DNA of 64,000 nt from Dugong dugon. Its lineage: Eukaryota > Chordata > Mammalia > Sirenia > Dugongidae. Within the stretch, counting starts at the first letter, position 1; each line of letters begins with the position of its first letter. The translations under genes were made by a program, and so were the position numbers. This document shows positions 31,617-42,714 of this stretch, in pieces. The notes beneath the pieces are model-generated. The model ran no database searches. It worked only from the letters and a program-made list of their open reading frames with translations, and was not told the origin of the DNA. The DNA lies in assembly GCA_030035585.1 (NCBI GenBank), contig CM057481.1, positions 7,589,128-7,653,127 on the forward strand, written 5' to 3'.

Positions 31617-32107
31617 CCACCAATGACCGCCCTGACAGGGAACCCAACAGAGAGTCCCTGATGGAGCAGGAGAAAAGTAGGGTGCAGAACTCAAATTCTA
31701 GTGAAAAGACCAGACTTAATAGACTGACTGAGACTGGAGGAACCCCAGAATGCATGGCCCCCAGACTCTCTGTTAACCCAGAACTAAAACCATTCCCGAG
31801 GCCAACTCTTCAGACAAAGATTAGACTGGACTATGGGACATAAAATGACACTCTCGAAGAGCATGCTTCTTAGCTCAAGTAGATACATGAGACTAAATGG
31901 GCAGCTCCTGTCCGGAGGTGAGATGAGAAGGCAGAGAGGGTCAGAAGCTGGTTGAATGGACACGGGAAATCTAAGGTGAAAAGGAGGAGTGTGCTGTCAC
32001 AGTATAGGGAGAGCAGTCAGGGTCACATGACAATGCATGTATAAATTTTTGTACGAGAGACTAACTTGAATTGTAAACTTTCACTTAGAGTACAACAATA
32101 AAATAAA
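31617..32107 (+). mobile_element. 5'-truncated L1 3' end
   Basis: The last ~490 bp of the same L1 3' UTR group as copy A and 19494-20129, ending in GTACAACAATAAAATAAA. Exact 12-bp TSD. Truncation points of the three related copies differ, as expected for aborted reverse transcription. Confidence 0.95.
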
Positions 32108-32119
32108 AGACACAGCTGA
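32108..32119 (+). repeat. L1 target-site duplication, right copy
   Basis: AGACACAGCTGA, identical to 31605-31616. Confidence 0.92.
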
Positions 32120-32246
32120 AAGACAATACAAACGTTAAACTGCTTGGCATATTGTATTTCTGAACCTACTACAGGTGCTATAGGTGGGGATATGAAGGAT
32201 TCAGGGCAGAGAGAAAAGAAGACAGAACTTAAGATGGGCTCTGGAG

Positions 32247-32408
32247 GGAGTGTCACAGTGGTTAAGATCTCAGCTGCTAACCAAAAGGTCAGCAGTTCAA
32301 AACCGTCAGCTGCTCTTTGGAAATCCCATGGGGCAGTTCTATTCTCTCCCATAAGGTCACTATGAGTCGAAACTGACTCGACAGCAACAGTTTTTGTGTT
32401 TTTTTTTG
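32247..32408 (+). mobile_element. AfroSINE (short body)
   Basis: A box 'GTCACAGTGGTTAAGATCTC', B-box region 'CAGCAGTTCAAAACC', tail 'ATGAGTCGAAACTGACTCGA' and CAGCAACAG, then a T-rich end. Likely TSD GCTCTGGAG (32238-32246) and GTTCTGGAG (32409-32417), one mismatch. Confidence 0.88.
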
Positions 32409-32417
32409 GTTCTGGAG

Positions 32418-33041
32418 TTAGTCCAGAATTTGAAATGGCAAGGAATATGCACGGAATAGGCAAACTGAGAAATAGGGTGTCAGGAACTTTCTAGATGAAA
32501 GCCTCTACGGTCTCCTTTTCTGGTAATTAAGCAAAATCTATTTTATAGTAAAATTTTAAATCAACAATAGACATAATTCCCTCCACCTACCACCTGGCTC
32601 AGATTAGTATCGCCTGTCTGAGAAGAGGGAGTTCAGGAGAGACTCTTCAGAGAGATAAGAGGGGGAAATCAGCTGTTTTGAAAACAGGGCCCTTTCATCT
32701 CTGAAACCTCTTTCAAAGAGGAAAGCCACATGATAATGAAAAGTATCATCATCATTATTATTTCTTTCCAGTATTGGGCTCTCTCATAACAAAAGCTTCA
32801 TTCTCTGTAATCTTATTGTTGTTTGGTATCATGAAGATATTGAAATTCATTTACACCTCCAGCTCTGGATACCGTATTAGCCACCTGCTGCTCTCTCTCT
32901 GCAGCTGGGTTTATCCTATTATGCTATTTTTAGGGCCTCCATGGGGAGGGTGGTGTGAACTGTGATGCCAAAGTTTCTTGCTTCCCTCCATCTGACAGCT
33001 GGAATGTTGTCTGAAAACACAGAGGCGACGAAGAAAGGCTG
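32418..33041. other. no gene recognised
   Basis: Unassigned DNA up to the L1 insertion site. Confidence 0.5.
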
Positions 33042-33051
33042 CATACCAAAC
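33042..33051 (-). repeat. L1 target-site duplication, 3' side
   Basis: CATACCAAAC, repeated at 40527-40536. Immediately followed by the T run that is the complement of the L1 poly(A) tail. Confidence 0.93.
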
Positions 33052-33069
33052 TTTTTTTTTTTTTTTTTA

Positions 33070-34551
33070 TATTTTATTGTACTTCAGGTGAAAGCTTACA
33101 GAGCAAATAGTTTCTCATGAAATAGTAGTACACATGTTGTTCTATGACATTGGTTAACAACCCCACAACGTATTAAGCCACTAAATTCTCAACCTTTTTT
33201 TTTTTTGATGAAAATTACAGATGGCCAAAGATACACCGTTTCAAAAATTTCTACATTCACAGTTCAGTGACATTGACTACGCTCTTCCAACTGTGCTGTT
33301 ATTCTCACTTAAGATGAAGGCTTACAGAACAAAATAGTTTTTCACTTAACAGTTACTACACATGTTGCCCTATGACCATGGTTAACAATCTCACAGCACA
33401 TCAAGAATATCCTTACTCCACCTTGTGTTCCCTATCACCAGGGGGCTTCCTTGTCCCCTTCTGTCTTCTGGACCTTGTCAGTGGACTATTGTACCTCTTT
33501 AGTCTCATTTGTTTATTTATTTATTTATTTATTTTTATTTTATTTAAACACCATTTCAAAACTTTTTACTTACACATTTAAGTGATATTGACTATGCTCT
33601 TCCAGTTGTGCTGCCATTCTTGCCCAAGATGAAGGCTTACAGGACAAAACAGCCTCCCATTTAATAGTTACTACAAATGTTGCCCTACAGCAGTGGTCAA
33701 CAATCTCACAATACATCGACAGTGTCCTTATTCAATTTGTGTTCCTTATCATCACTTTCCTACTCTCCCTCTGTCTTCTGGCCCTTGTTACCGGACTCCT
33801 GTACCTCGTAAGTCCCATTTAGTTTTACTGGGCTGTCCATTCCCAGGCTTAACATCGAACCTCGAAGGTAACTTCACCTCTGAGCTGAAAGGGTGTCTTG
33901 GGGCCACACTCTCGAGGTTCCTCTAGTATTCTTTAGGCCAGTAAATCTCGTCTTCTTTTTTTTGGGGGGAGTTAAAATTATGCTCTACATCCTACTCCAG
34001 CTCTGCCCAGAACCCTCTGTTGTGATCCTGGTCAGAGGAGTCATTGGTGGTAGCCGGGCATCATCCAGCTGTACTGGGCTCAGTCCCGTGGAGGCCTTGG
34101 TAGCTGTGGACCATTAGTCCTTCGGACTAATCTTTTCCTTGTATCCTGTTCTCTTCGTTCTCCCTTGTTCCCGAAGGGATGAGATCAGTGGAGTATCTTA
34201 GATGGCCGCTCATAGGCTTTTAAGACCCCAGACACTACTCACCAAGGTAGAATGTAGAGCATTATCTTCATAAGTAGTGTCATGCCAATTGAGCTAGATG
34301 TTCCCTGAGATCATGGTCCCCAGAGCCCTCCGTCCAACAACTCAGTCCCTCGGGGGGTTTGGATGTGTCTATAGGGCCTCCATGACCTTTCCTTGTGCAG
34401 GTTGTGTTAGTTTCCCCTGTACTATGTACTATCTCACCTCTCACCCAACTTACCTCTTACCTATTACCTATTTAGTATTCCCCCCCCCACCCCCATCCCT
34501 GGTAACCAACAAGGATTGTTACGTTTTGCATGTGAATTTTTTCATGGGTTT
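33070..34551 (-). other. L1 copy B 3' UTR with internal repeats
   Basis: About 1.5 kb. Three related segments lie in the same orientation: 33553-33830, 33239-33510 and a shorter one at 33081-33195. They share (plus-strand reading) GATGAAGGCTTACAG, TGTTGCCCTA and GGTCAACAATCTCACA-like blocks. A (TTTA)n tract at 33508-33545 separates two of them. The segment 33940-34480 is homologous to the 3' UTR core of copy A. The copy A 3' UTR lacks the repeated part. Confidence 0.88.
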
Positions 34552-37500
34552 TTACAATAGAGGTCTCATACAATATTTGTCCTTTTGTGATTGACTTATT
34601 TCACTCAGCATGATGTCCTCCAGTTTCATCCATGTTATGAGATGGTTCACCGATTCATTGTTGTTCTTTCTCGTTGCATAGTACTCCATTGTGTGTATGT
34701 ACCATAGTTTGTGTATCCATTCATCTGTTGATGGACATCGAGGTTGTTTCCATTGTTTTGCTATTGTGAATAATGCTGCCATGAACATAGATGTGCATAT
34801 GTCTATTCGAGTGATGACTCTTATTTCTCTAGGATATATTCCTAGGAGTGGGATTGCTGGATCGAATGGTACATCTATTTCTAGCTTTCTGAGGAAACGC
34901 CATATCATTTTCCAAAATGGTTGTATCATTTTGCATTCCCACCAGCAGTGTATAAGAGTTCCCGTCTCCCCGCAGCCCCTCCAACATTTGTTATTTCCAG
35001 TGTTTTTGATTCGTGCCAGTAATGCCGGGGTGAGATGGTATCTCATTGTGGTTTTAATTTGCATTTCTCTAATGGCTAGTGATCGCGAGCATTTCCTCAT
35101 GTGTCTGTTGGCCATTTGAATGTCTTCCTTGGTGAAGTGTCTGTTCGTTTCCTTTGCCCATTTTTTGATAGGATTGGTTGTCTTTTTGTTGTAGAGGTGT
35201 TGGATTTTCTTGTAGATTATGGAGATCAGACCTTTGTCTGACTTGTACTGTCCAAAAATTTTTTCCCAGTCTGTAGGTTCTCTTTTAACTCTTTTGGTGA
35301 AATCTTTTGAAGAGCATAGATGTTTGATTTTTAGAAGATCCCAATTATCTAGTTTATCTGTTGGGTTTTTTGTGTTGATGTTTATGGTTTGTATCCTGTT
35401 AATGCCATGTATTAAGGCCTGAAGTGTTGGTCCTATTTTTTCTTCTATGAATTTTATACTTTGAGGCTTTATATTCAGGTCTTTGATCCATTATGAAGTA
35501 GTTTTTGTATATGGTGTGAGGTATGGGTCCTGTTTCATTTTTCTACAAATGGATATCCAGTTTTGCCAGCACCATTTGTTAAAAAGACTGTCTTTTCCCC
35601 ATTTCATGTATTTTGGGCCCTTGTCAAAAATCAGGTAACCGTAGGTGGATGGATTTACATCTGAGTTCTCAATTCTGTTCCATTGGTTAATGTCTCTGTT
35701 GTTGTACCAGTACCAGGCTGTTTTGACTACTGTAGCTGTATAGTAGGTTCTCAAGTCAGGTAGTGTGAGTCCTCCAACTTTATTCTTCTTCTTCAGTAGT
35801 GCTTTACTTATTCGGGGTTTCTTCCCTTTCCATATAAAGTTAATAATTAGTTTTTCCATCTCTTTGAAGAATGTTGTTGGTATTTGTATCGGGATTGCAT
35901 TGTATTTGTAGATTGCTTTAGGTAGAATTGCCATTTTCACAATGTTGAGTCTGCCTATCCATGAGCATGGTATGTTTTTCCATTTATGTAGATCCCTTTG
36001 GATTTCATGCAGCAGTGTCTTGTAGTTTTCTTTCTATAGGTCTTTTATATTCCTGGTCAGATTTATTCCTAAGTATTTTATCTTTTTAGGGGCTATTGAA
36101 AATGGTATTGATTTCCTGATCTCCTTTTCATCGTTCTCTTTACTGGTGTATAGGAATCCAACTGATTTTTGAATGTTTATCTTGTATCCTGCTACTCTGC
36201 TGAATCTTTCTATTAGTTCCAGTAAATTTCTTGTGGAGTCTTTAGGGTTTTCTATGTATAGTATCATATCATCTGCAAACAGGGAGAGTTTAACTTCTTC
36301 ATTACCAATTTGGATGCCCTTTATTTCTTTCTCTTGCCTTACTGCTCTAGCTAGAACTTCCAGCACAATGTTAAATAGGAGTGGTGATAAAGGGCATTCT
36401 TGTCTTGTTCCTGTTTTCAGGGGGAATGTTTTCAGCCTTTCTCCATTAAGAATGATGTTGGCTGTTGGTTTTGCACAGATGCCCTTTATTATGTTGAGAA
36501 ATTTCCCTTCTATACCTATTTTTTTGAGAGCTTTTATCAGGAATGGGTGTTGGACTTTGTCAAATGCCTTTTCTGCATCAATTGAGATAATCATGTGATT
36601 TTTTTCTTTCCTTTTATTTATGTGGTGGATTACGTTGATGGATTTTCTAATGTTAAACCATCCTTGCATACCTGGTATGAATCCTACTTGGTCGTGGTGT
36701 ATTATTTTTTTGATATGATACTGGATTCTATTGGCTAGAATTTTGTTCAGAATTTTTGCATCTATATTCATGAGAGATATTGGTCTGTAATTTTCTTTTT
36801 TTGTGATGTCTTTGCCTGGTTTTGGTGTCAGCGTTATGCTGGCTTCATAGAATGAATTTGGAAGTGTTGCTTCCTCTTCTATGCTCTGAAATAACTTGAG
36901 TAGAACTGGTACGAGCTCTTCTGTAAATGTTTTGTAGAATTCTCCAGTGAAGCCATCTGGGCCAGGGCTTTTTTTGGTTGGGAGTTTTTTTATTACCTTT
37001 TCAATCTCTTCTCTTGTTATGGGTCTGTTCAGATTTTCAATATCACTTTGTTGTAGTTTGGGTAGGCCGTATGTTTCTAGAAATTTATCCATTTCCTCTA
37101 GGTTTTCAAATTTGTTGGAATATAGTTTTTCATAATATTCTGTTATAATCCTTTTTATTTCAGTTGGGTCTGTTGTAATGTCCCCCATTTCATTTCTTAT
37201 TTGGGTTATTTGTGCCCTCTGCTGTTTTTCTTTTGTCAGTCTGGCCAGTGGTTTGTCGATTTTGTTGATTCTTTCAAAGAACCAACTTTTGGTTTTGTTG
37301 ATTCTTTCTCTTGTTTTTCTGTTCTCTATTTCATTGATTTCTGCTCTGATCTTTACTATTTCCTTTCTTCCGGTGGTTGTAGGCTTTTTTTGTTGTTCTC
37401 TTTCTATTTGTTTGAGTTCTGTAGTTAATGTTTTGATTTTGTCCCTTTCTTCTTTTTTGATATGTGCATCTATTGCTATAAATTGTCCTCTGAGGACTGC

Positions 37501-38376
37501 CTTTGCTGTGTCCCAAAGGTTTTGGTATGATGTGTTTTCATTTCCATTTGATTCTAGGAATTTTTTAATTCCATCTCTGATTTCTCCTATTACCCATTGA
37601 TGTGTAAGCAGATTATTATTCAGTTTCCATGTGTTTGATTTTTTTTCCTTGCTCTTTCTAGCGTTAATTTCTACCTTGATGGCATTGTGGTCAGAGAAGA
37701 TACTGTGAATTATCTCAGCATTTTGGATCTTGTTGAGGATTGCTCTGTGGCCTAAGATGTGGTCTATTCTGGAGAACGTTCCATGTGCATTGGAAAAGAA
37801 TGTGTACTTTGCAGCGGTTGGATGGATTGTTCTATATATGTCTATGAGGTCCAGTTGGCTGATTGTGTCCTTTAGGTCTTCTGTATCTTTGCTGAGTTTC
37901 TTTTTAGTTGTTCTGTCCTTTACTGAGAGTGGTGTGTTGAAGTCTCCTACTATTATTGTGGAACTGTCAATTTCTCTTTTCAGTGCTGTTAGAGTTTTTT
38001 TTATGTATTTTGGAGCCCTGTCATTGGGTGCATAGATATTTATTATGGTTATGTCTTCATGATGGATCATCCCCTTAATCATTATATAGTGTCCTTCTTT
38101 GTCTTTTATGGTAGATTTTGTTTTAAAGTCTATTTTATCTGAGATTAGAATTGCCACTCCTGCTCTTTTTTGATAGTTGTTAGCTTGATACATTTTTTTC
38201 CAACCTTTGATTTTTAATAAATTCACATCTTTGTTTCTAAGGTGTGTCTCTTGTAGACAGCAAATTGATGGATCCTGTTTTCTTATCCATTCTGCCACTC
38301 TCCGTCTCTTTATGGGTGCATTGAGTCCATTTACTTTCAGTGTAATTATTGATAGATGTGAGTTTGTTGCTGTCAT
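34552..38376 (-). pseudogene. L1 ORF2 (endonuclease-reverse transcriptase), two nonsense codons, copy B
   Basis: The frame runs 1,275 codons from ATG at 38376 to the terminal stop at 34552, the usual length of mammalian L1 ORF2. It is interrupted only by TAG at 36034-36036 and TAA at 35491-35493, with no frameshift. Copy A reads Tyr (KDLYNEK) at the first site and Lys (NSKWIK) at the second. The first 780 codons hold the AP-like endonuclease (QETHL with catalytic Glu near residue 44; [14 protein letters not shown] with catalytic Asp-His) and most of the reverse transcriptase (FTGEFYK fingers region; FADD at residues 700-703). After the second stop lie the post-RT region and C-terminal [18 protein letters not shown]. 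The product would be truncated just after the RT palm. The start overlaps the upstream lysine-rich frame by ATGA. Confidence 0.96.
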
Positions 38377-38645
38377 TTTGTAGTGCTTTTTTTTGTGATG
38401 CTGAAGTTTTCTTTGTTCTTCTTACTCTCTTGTGCTGAGTTACTTTTGTTTGTGGATTTTGTGTTCATTTCTTTTGTTTTTGTAGGTTTTGTTTTTGTTG
38501 AGACTTTATGTTTTTCGTCTTTATTTTTATGAGTTGGTTTGTTAACTTTTTTTGTGGTTACCATGAATTTTACCCTTATCTTTATAATTTTGAAGCAGTC
38601 TACCGTTACTTGGTATCGCCTTGCCTTCCTCTCCTTTAGAAGGTT
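38373..38645 (-). CDS. lysine-rich inter-ORF reading frame, copy B
   Basis: Open for 90 codons after an in-frame TAG (38646-38648), ending at TGA 38375-38373 and overlapping the ORF2 ATG by ATGA. The first ATG inside it is at 38564 (63 codons). The position equivalent to the copy A ATG is AAG here. Composition is Lys/Thr/Asn-rich with no known domain. Landmarks shared in register with copy A are ERKxRRY, VTTK, NSAQ and the terminal Lys. Translation is unproven, and an A-rich strand alone could keep this frame open. Confidence 0.4.
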   Translation of the reverse strand, partial: NLLKERKARRYQVTVDCFKIIKIRVKFMVTTKKVNKPTHKNKDEKHKVSTKTKPTKTKEMNTKSTNKSNSAQESKKNKENFSITKKSTTK

Positions 38646-38807
38646 CTATACCTATGCCGTTTGTTCCCTCTTTCATTGTTTTGATGTTGTTGTCATCCTT
38701 TGATTGAGTTCTCTGATTCCCTGTTGTATATCTTTTGTTTTTGGAAAGTCCTCTGTAGTTCAGTTACTAGAATGGTATCTGGTTTATGTGAACCTGCGTC
38801 CTAGGTC

Positions 38808-39855
38808 CTAGGTCCTGCCTGAGGGCTGAAGCTGTTTGTCCTCAGATCGAAGAACTCCCTTTAATAATTCTTGTAAGTTTGGTTTGACTTTTGCATATTC
38901 CTTTAGTTTCTGTTTATCTGGAAATGACCTAATTTCACCATCAAATCTGAATGAGAGTTTTGCAGGATATATTATTCTTGGCTGACAATTTTTTTCTTTC
39001 AAGATTTTATATATGTCATCCCATTGCCTTCTTGCCTGCATGGTTTCTGCTGAATAATCTGAGCTTAGTCTTATTGTTTCTCCTCTGTATGTGACTTCTT
39101 GTTTTTCACGAGCTGCTCTCAGGATTCTTTGTTTGTCTTTAGTTTTAGCGAGTGTGAGTATGATATGCCTCGGTGATTTTCTTTTGGGGTCTCTTCTATA
39201 TGGGGTTCGTTGAGCTTCTTGGATGGCCAGCTATTCATCTTTCATGATATTGGGAAGGTTTTCTGTCAGCAGTTCCTCAATGATCCTATCTGTGTTTTCT
39301 GTTTTCTCCCCGTTCTGGGATGCCAATCACTCGTAAGTTTTTGCTTTTAATTGTGTCCCACATAACTCTCAGGGTCTCTTCATTTTTCTTTGTTCTTTTT
39401 TCTGAGTTTTCCTGAAACAGAGTTGTATCCAAGTGTTTGTCTTCAGTTCCACTGATCCTGTCTTGAATGGTTTCAAATCTACTTCTCAGCCCTTCTATGA
39501 CACCGTCCATTTCTGAAATCTTGTTGTTTATCTTTTGGATTTCTAATTGTTGTTTTTGTATAATTTCGAGTTGTGAATTTATTTTGGCATTTTGTTCCTG
39601 CATCATCTTCCTGAATTCTTCCAATTTTTTGTCTGTATTTTCCATAAATTTGTCTATTTTTTCCTCATGTTTGTCAGCTTTTTGCCTCAGTTCTTGGAAA
39701 ATTCCGAGTATTAGTGATTTGAGTTCCGTGTCAGGTACTTCTAGTGCATTTTCTTCCACAGGAGAGTTATCTGGTGTTTTAATTTGGACGCCTATTGGAG
39801 CCATCTTGTCTTGTTTTTGTAAATGTTTTGATATTGTTTGCTGTTTTCGGGGCAT
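38808..39855 (-). pseudogene. L1 ORF1 (RNA-binding chaperone), frameshifted, copy B
   Basis: From ATG 39855 the first 189 codons are open (to 39286). They comprise a short basic N-terminus (MPRKQQT..), then a Glu/Lys/Gln heptad-rich coiled coil at about residues 55-135, then the start of the RRM domain (KNLRVIGIPE). A single frame change near 39290-39310 (in the purine-rich GGGGAGAAAACAG stretch) moves translation out of frame. The +1 continuation is open except for TAG at 39231-39233, and then runs through the C-terminal domain (RRQWDDIYKILKEKN) to the stop at 38808. Total span about 349 codons, near the usual ORF1p size. The two defects make it a recent pseudogene. Confidence 0.92.
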
Positions 39856-40526
39856 TCAGTAGATATTTCTCTCGTTTATTGATTGTAGATTTTTTTTTTT
39901 TTTTTTGGTTTCGTTCTTGTGGTACAGCTGGGCAGATCTAGCCGAGGAGGAGCCACTGGGACGGGTTGCTTGTGGCACTCACCACAGCCACCAGGACGGT
40001 CAGTAGTCAGTGCTGGGCAGGTTCCAGTAGGGCGTGCCTGCACCGCTTGGTGATGTGATGTCTAGTGCACGGTGCAGGTAGGTAGGGTGCAGCGGGAAGA
40101 TGGTTATGTGTGAAGCTAAGCTGGATATCGGAGAGAGGAGAGAGGAGGAGGAGCAAAAAGCATACAAACATAAAAGAATGCTAGGGGAGCTTGTCGTTGG
40201 AATGTACAGATGAGAGACGGTCGTTCTGTCTCCGACTAGATGCTCTGCAAGGCTGCTCTCCCGTTTGCTGGTCTCCGATAGGAATCCAAGATGGTGGATC
40301 CGCGCTGCGTTAGCTGGTAAGGAATCTCTGCCTGAGTCTCTCCTCGCTCTCCGTTCTCTTTTAGTATTCTCACTCCGTTTGGTGTTTGGCTGAGTTCTTT
40401 ATCTCTTCATTTGGTGTTCTAGGGTTTCAGGATTGTTGATTCTCTGTTAGGCTTAGTTTTTCGGATCTTTGCTGTGGAGGGACGGCGTGGTGTTTCTGCC
40501 TAGAGCGCCATCTTGCCCCCTAGAAT
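39856..40526 (-). promoter_or_regulatory. L1 copy B 5' UTR / internal promoter region
   Basis: About 670 bp, GC-richer than its surroundings, from the TSD boundary to the ORF1 ATG. CAAGATGGC on the minus strand at 40515-40507 lies at element positions +12 to +20, the expected place for the YY1 initiator-positioning site. It is only half the length of the copy A leader, so the two copies belong to different promoter types. Confidence 0.75.
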
Positions 40527-40536
40527 CATACCAAAC
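40527..40536 (-). repeat. L1 target-site duplication, 5' side
   Basis: CATACCAAAC, identical to 33042-33051. Confidence 0.93.
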
Positions 40537-40773
40537 TATTTTGAAGGTATCACTGTCATAAGTACAGACACACAAAATAGGATGATTTCTTAAGTTTCAT
40601 TGCATTGTCCAAAATGAAATCTTTCTAACCTGGGGACAGGAAAATATTTGATTTTTTTACCCCAAAATTTATACCTTTTCTTATTGTGCACTCAAGCCCA
40701 CGTGTTTAAACACACACAGAAAACTCTTAAGACATTGTTTTGTCAATAAATGAGTTTCTTTCTAATGTCCGAC

Positions 40774-40919
40774 TTAAGAGCTTGGCTGCTAACCAAAAGG
40801 TCTGCAGTTCGAATCCACCAGCCGCTCCTTGGAAACCCTGCGGAGCAGTTCTACTCTGTCCTGTAGTGTCTCTATGAGGTGGAATCGACTCGTTGGCACC
40901 AGGTTTGGTTTTGGTTGGG
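40774..40919 (+). mobile_element. AfroSINE, head-truncated
   Basis: Lacks the first ~20 bases of the tRNA-like head. B-box 'GTCTGCAGTTCGAATCCACC' is intact, and the tail reads 'GGTGGAATCGACTCGTTGGC' then CACCAGGTTTGG. TSD AATGTCCGAC (40764-40773) and AATGTCTGAC (40920-40929), one mismatch. Confidence 0.92.
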
Positions 40920-41225
40920 AATGTCTGACATAGGTAAATTTCCATCAAGTGAATCATACTACCACTGATTTTGATAAATAAAAAATAAAATCACCCCAAA
41001 ACCAACCTGGAAACCTCTAGCTGGCCATTGTGGTACCTAGGACAACCAATATATGCAGGAGTACAAAGACATACTGAGCACTCAGCTTTATTCAAAAGAA
41101 TAGAAGCCCTATCTTCACTCCATTACTAGCCCTTGGGTTCTAAGAGTTTCTCATTGTATAAACAATCTTGGAACATCCCCCTTGTTTGAGTATTAGTATT
41201 ATTAAAATATCACCTCTAGCAATGT

Positions 41226-41434
41226 TCAAGAGCCTTGGTGCCACAGTGGTTAAGCACTCAGCTGCTAACTGAAAGGTCAGCTGTTTGAACCCACCAGCTA
41301 CTTTGTGGGAGAAAGATGTGGCAGTCAGCTTCGTAAAGATGTACAGCCTTGGAAACCCTATAGGCCAGTTCTCCTCTGTCCTATAGGGTCACTATGAGTT
41401 GGAATTGACTTGACAGCAACAGGTTTTTGTTTTA
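41226..41434 (+). mobile_element. AfroSINE, standard long form
   Basis: Head 'GAGCCTTGGTGCCACAGTGG' with A box, B-box region 'CAGCTGTTTGAACCCACC', body 'GAGAAAGATGTGGCAGTCAG', tail 'TATGAGTTGGAATTGACTTG'. TSD TAGCAATGT at 41217-41225 and 41435-41443. Confidence 0.94.
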
Positions 41435-41578
41435 TAGCAATGTCTCATATTCTCTACCCTGTGGTGAAAACTCCTTAAGGTAAAGTTCTTTTAAGATGAA
41501 TCCATCCCTATTTTATCATTTGTCAGAAATTCTGAAATGTCAATAACAAGCTATTTCAATAGTGCCCCAAGTCCCCCT

Positions 41579-42176
41579 TGTCAAGGATTTCATTTTACTT
41601 GGATCCACAATCAACATCCATGGAAGAAGCAGTCAAGAAATCAAACACTCACATTGAGCAAATCTGCTACAAAAGACCTCTTTAAAGTCTTAAAAAGCAA
41701 AGATGTCACTTTGAGGACTAAGGGGGGCCTGACCCAAGCCATGGTATTTTCAATCACCTCATATGCATGCAAAAGCTGGACAATGAATAAAGAATACTGA
41801 AGAAGAACTGATGCCTTTGAATTACCATGTTGGTGAAGAACATTGAATATGCCATGGACTAACAGAAGAAGGAACAAATCTGTCTTGGAAGAAGTAAAGC
41901 CAGAATCATCCTTACATGCAGGGAGGGCAAGACTTCATCTCATATACTCTATATAAGGAAGGACCAGTCCCTGAAGAAGGACATCATGCTTGGTAAATTA
42001 GAGGGTCAGTGAAAAAGAGGAAGACCCTCAATGAGACAAACTGACACAGTGGCTGCAACAGTGGACATAAACATAGCAATGATTGTGAGGATGGCACAGG
42101 ACCAAGCAGTGTTTCATTCTGTTGTACACAGGGTCACTATGAGTCAGAACTGACTCGATGGCACCTAACAACAACT
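41579..42176 (+). mobile_element. RTE LINE 3' fragment
   Basis: The last ~0.6 kb of RTE, beginning within the GGATTTCATTTTACTTGGAT block (equivalent to 55522-55541) and ending CACCTAACAACAAC. Several frame breaks. Exact 10-bp TSD AAGTCCCCCT at 41569-41578 and 42177-42186 shows this was an independent 5'-truncated insertion. Confidence 0.93.
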
Positions 42177-42186
42177 AAGTCCCCCT

Positions 42187-42714
42187 GCCACTTTGTTCTG
42201 TAGAACTTTTTCTTCCACCACCAGCCCCACCAGTGTACAGCTGACTGGACAAGGAGGAGATACTCAGCCAGGAAAGGTTCTCACAGAGGTTGTTCTGTGA
42301 CCTTTGATTTGTGTATCAGGCAGGGTTCCAGAGGATGAACTATCCGATTAGATTATCTCCCAGGAATTTAAACCAGACACAGAGGTAAGTTCCCAAGTGA
42401 TGGTGAGAACTTTAGGTGAAGACCCCGGTGGACGCCAAGCCCTAAGGGTCGAAAGATTTAAAGAAAAGTGGTTGAAAGCAAGAAGAGAAGAAAGCAGACA
42501 TGCAGTAAGAATCAGAGAAAGGTAGAGGCCCAAGGCAGTCCCTAGAGCTGTCGCCGGTGTTGGACTTTCCAGAGGTCTGGTTGTATAAGCCTCCTTGGAT
42601 TCCTGGGAGACTTCTGCTCCCTTACGAAAGAAAGATGGCCTTTAAGCTTGAGCTAGTTGAGCAGGACTCTGTCCCTTCCAACGGAAAAAGCCCTTAATCA
42701 TAAGGTAGCAGATT
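42187..42714. other. no gene recognised; possible old LTR
   Basis: 42316-42630 begins TGTATCAGGCAGGGTTCCAG, resembling the start of some old mammalian LTR remnants, but I cannot define its end or a TSD. Confidence 0.35.

Larger units (their letters stand above)
33052..40526 (-). mobile_element. full-length young LINE-1 (copy B)
   Basis: A complete L1 of about 7.5 kb on the minus strand: 5' UTR (40526-39856), ORF1 with one frameshift and one stop (39855-38808), lysine-rich inter-ORF frame, ORF2 with only two nonsense codons (38376-34552), 3' UTR (34551-33070) and poly(A) (33052-33069). TSD CATACCAAAC on both sides. It is far less decayed than copy A and inserted more recently. As it stands neither ORF is intact, so autonomous activity is not expected. 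Confidence 0.96.

Noticed and set aside
36173..38035. Plus-strand frames of 60-141 codons over the copy B ORF2
   Set aside because: Shadows on the opposite strand of a conserved coding sequence. Phe/Ser/Leu-rich as expected for the antisense of an A-rich gene.
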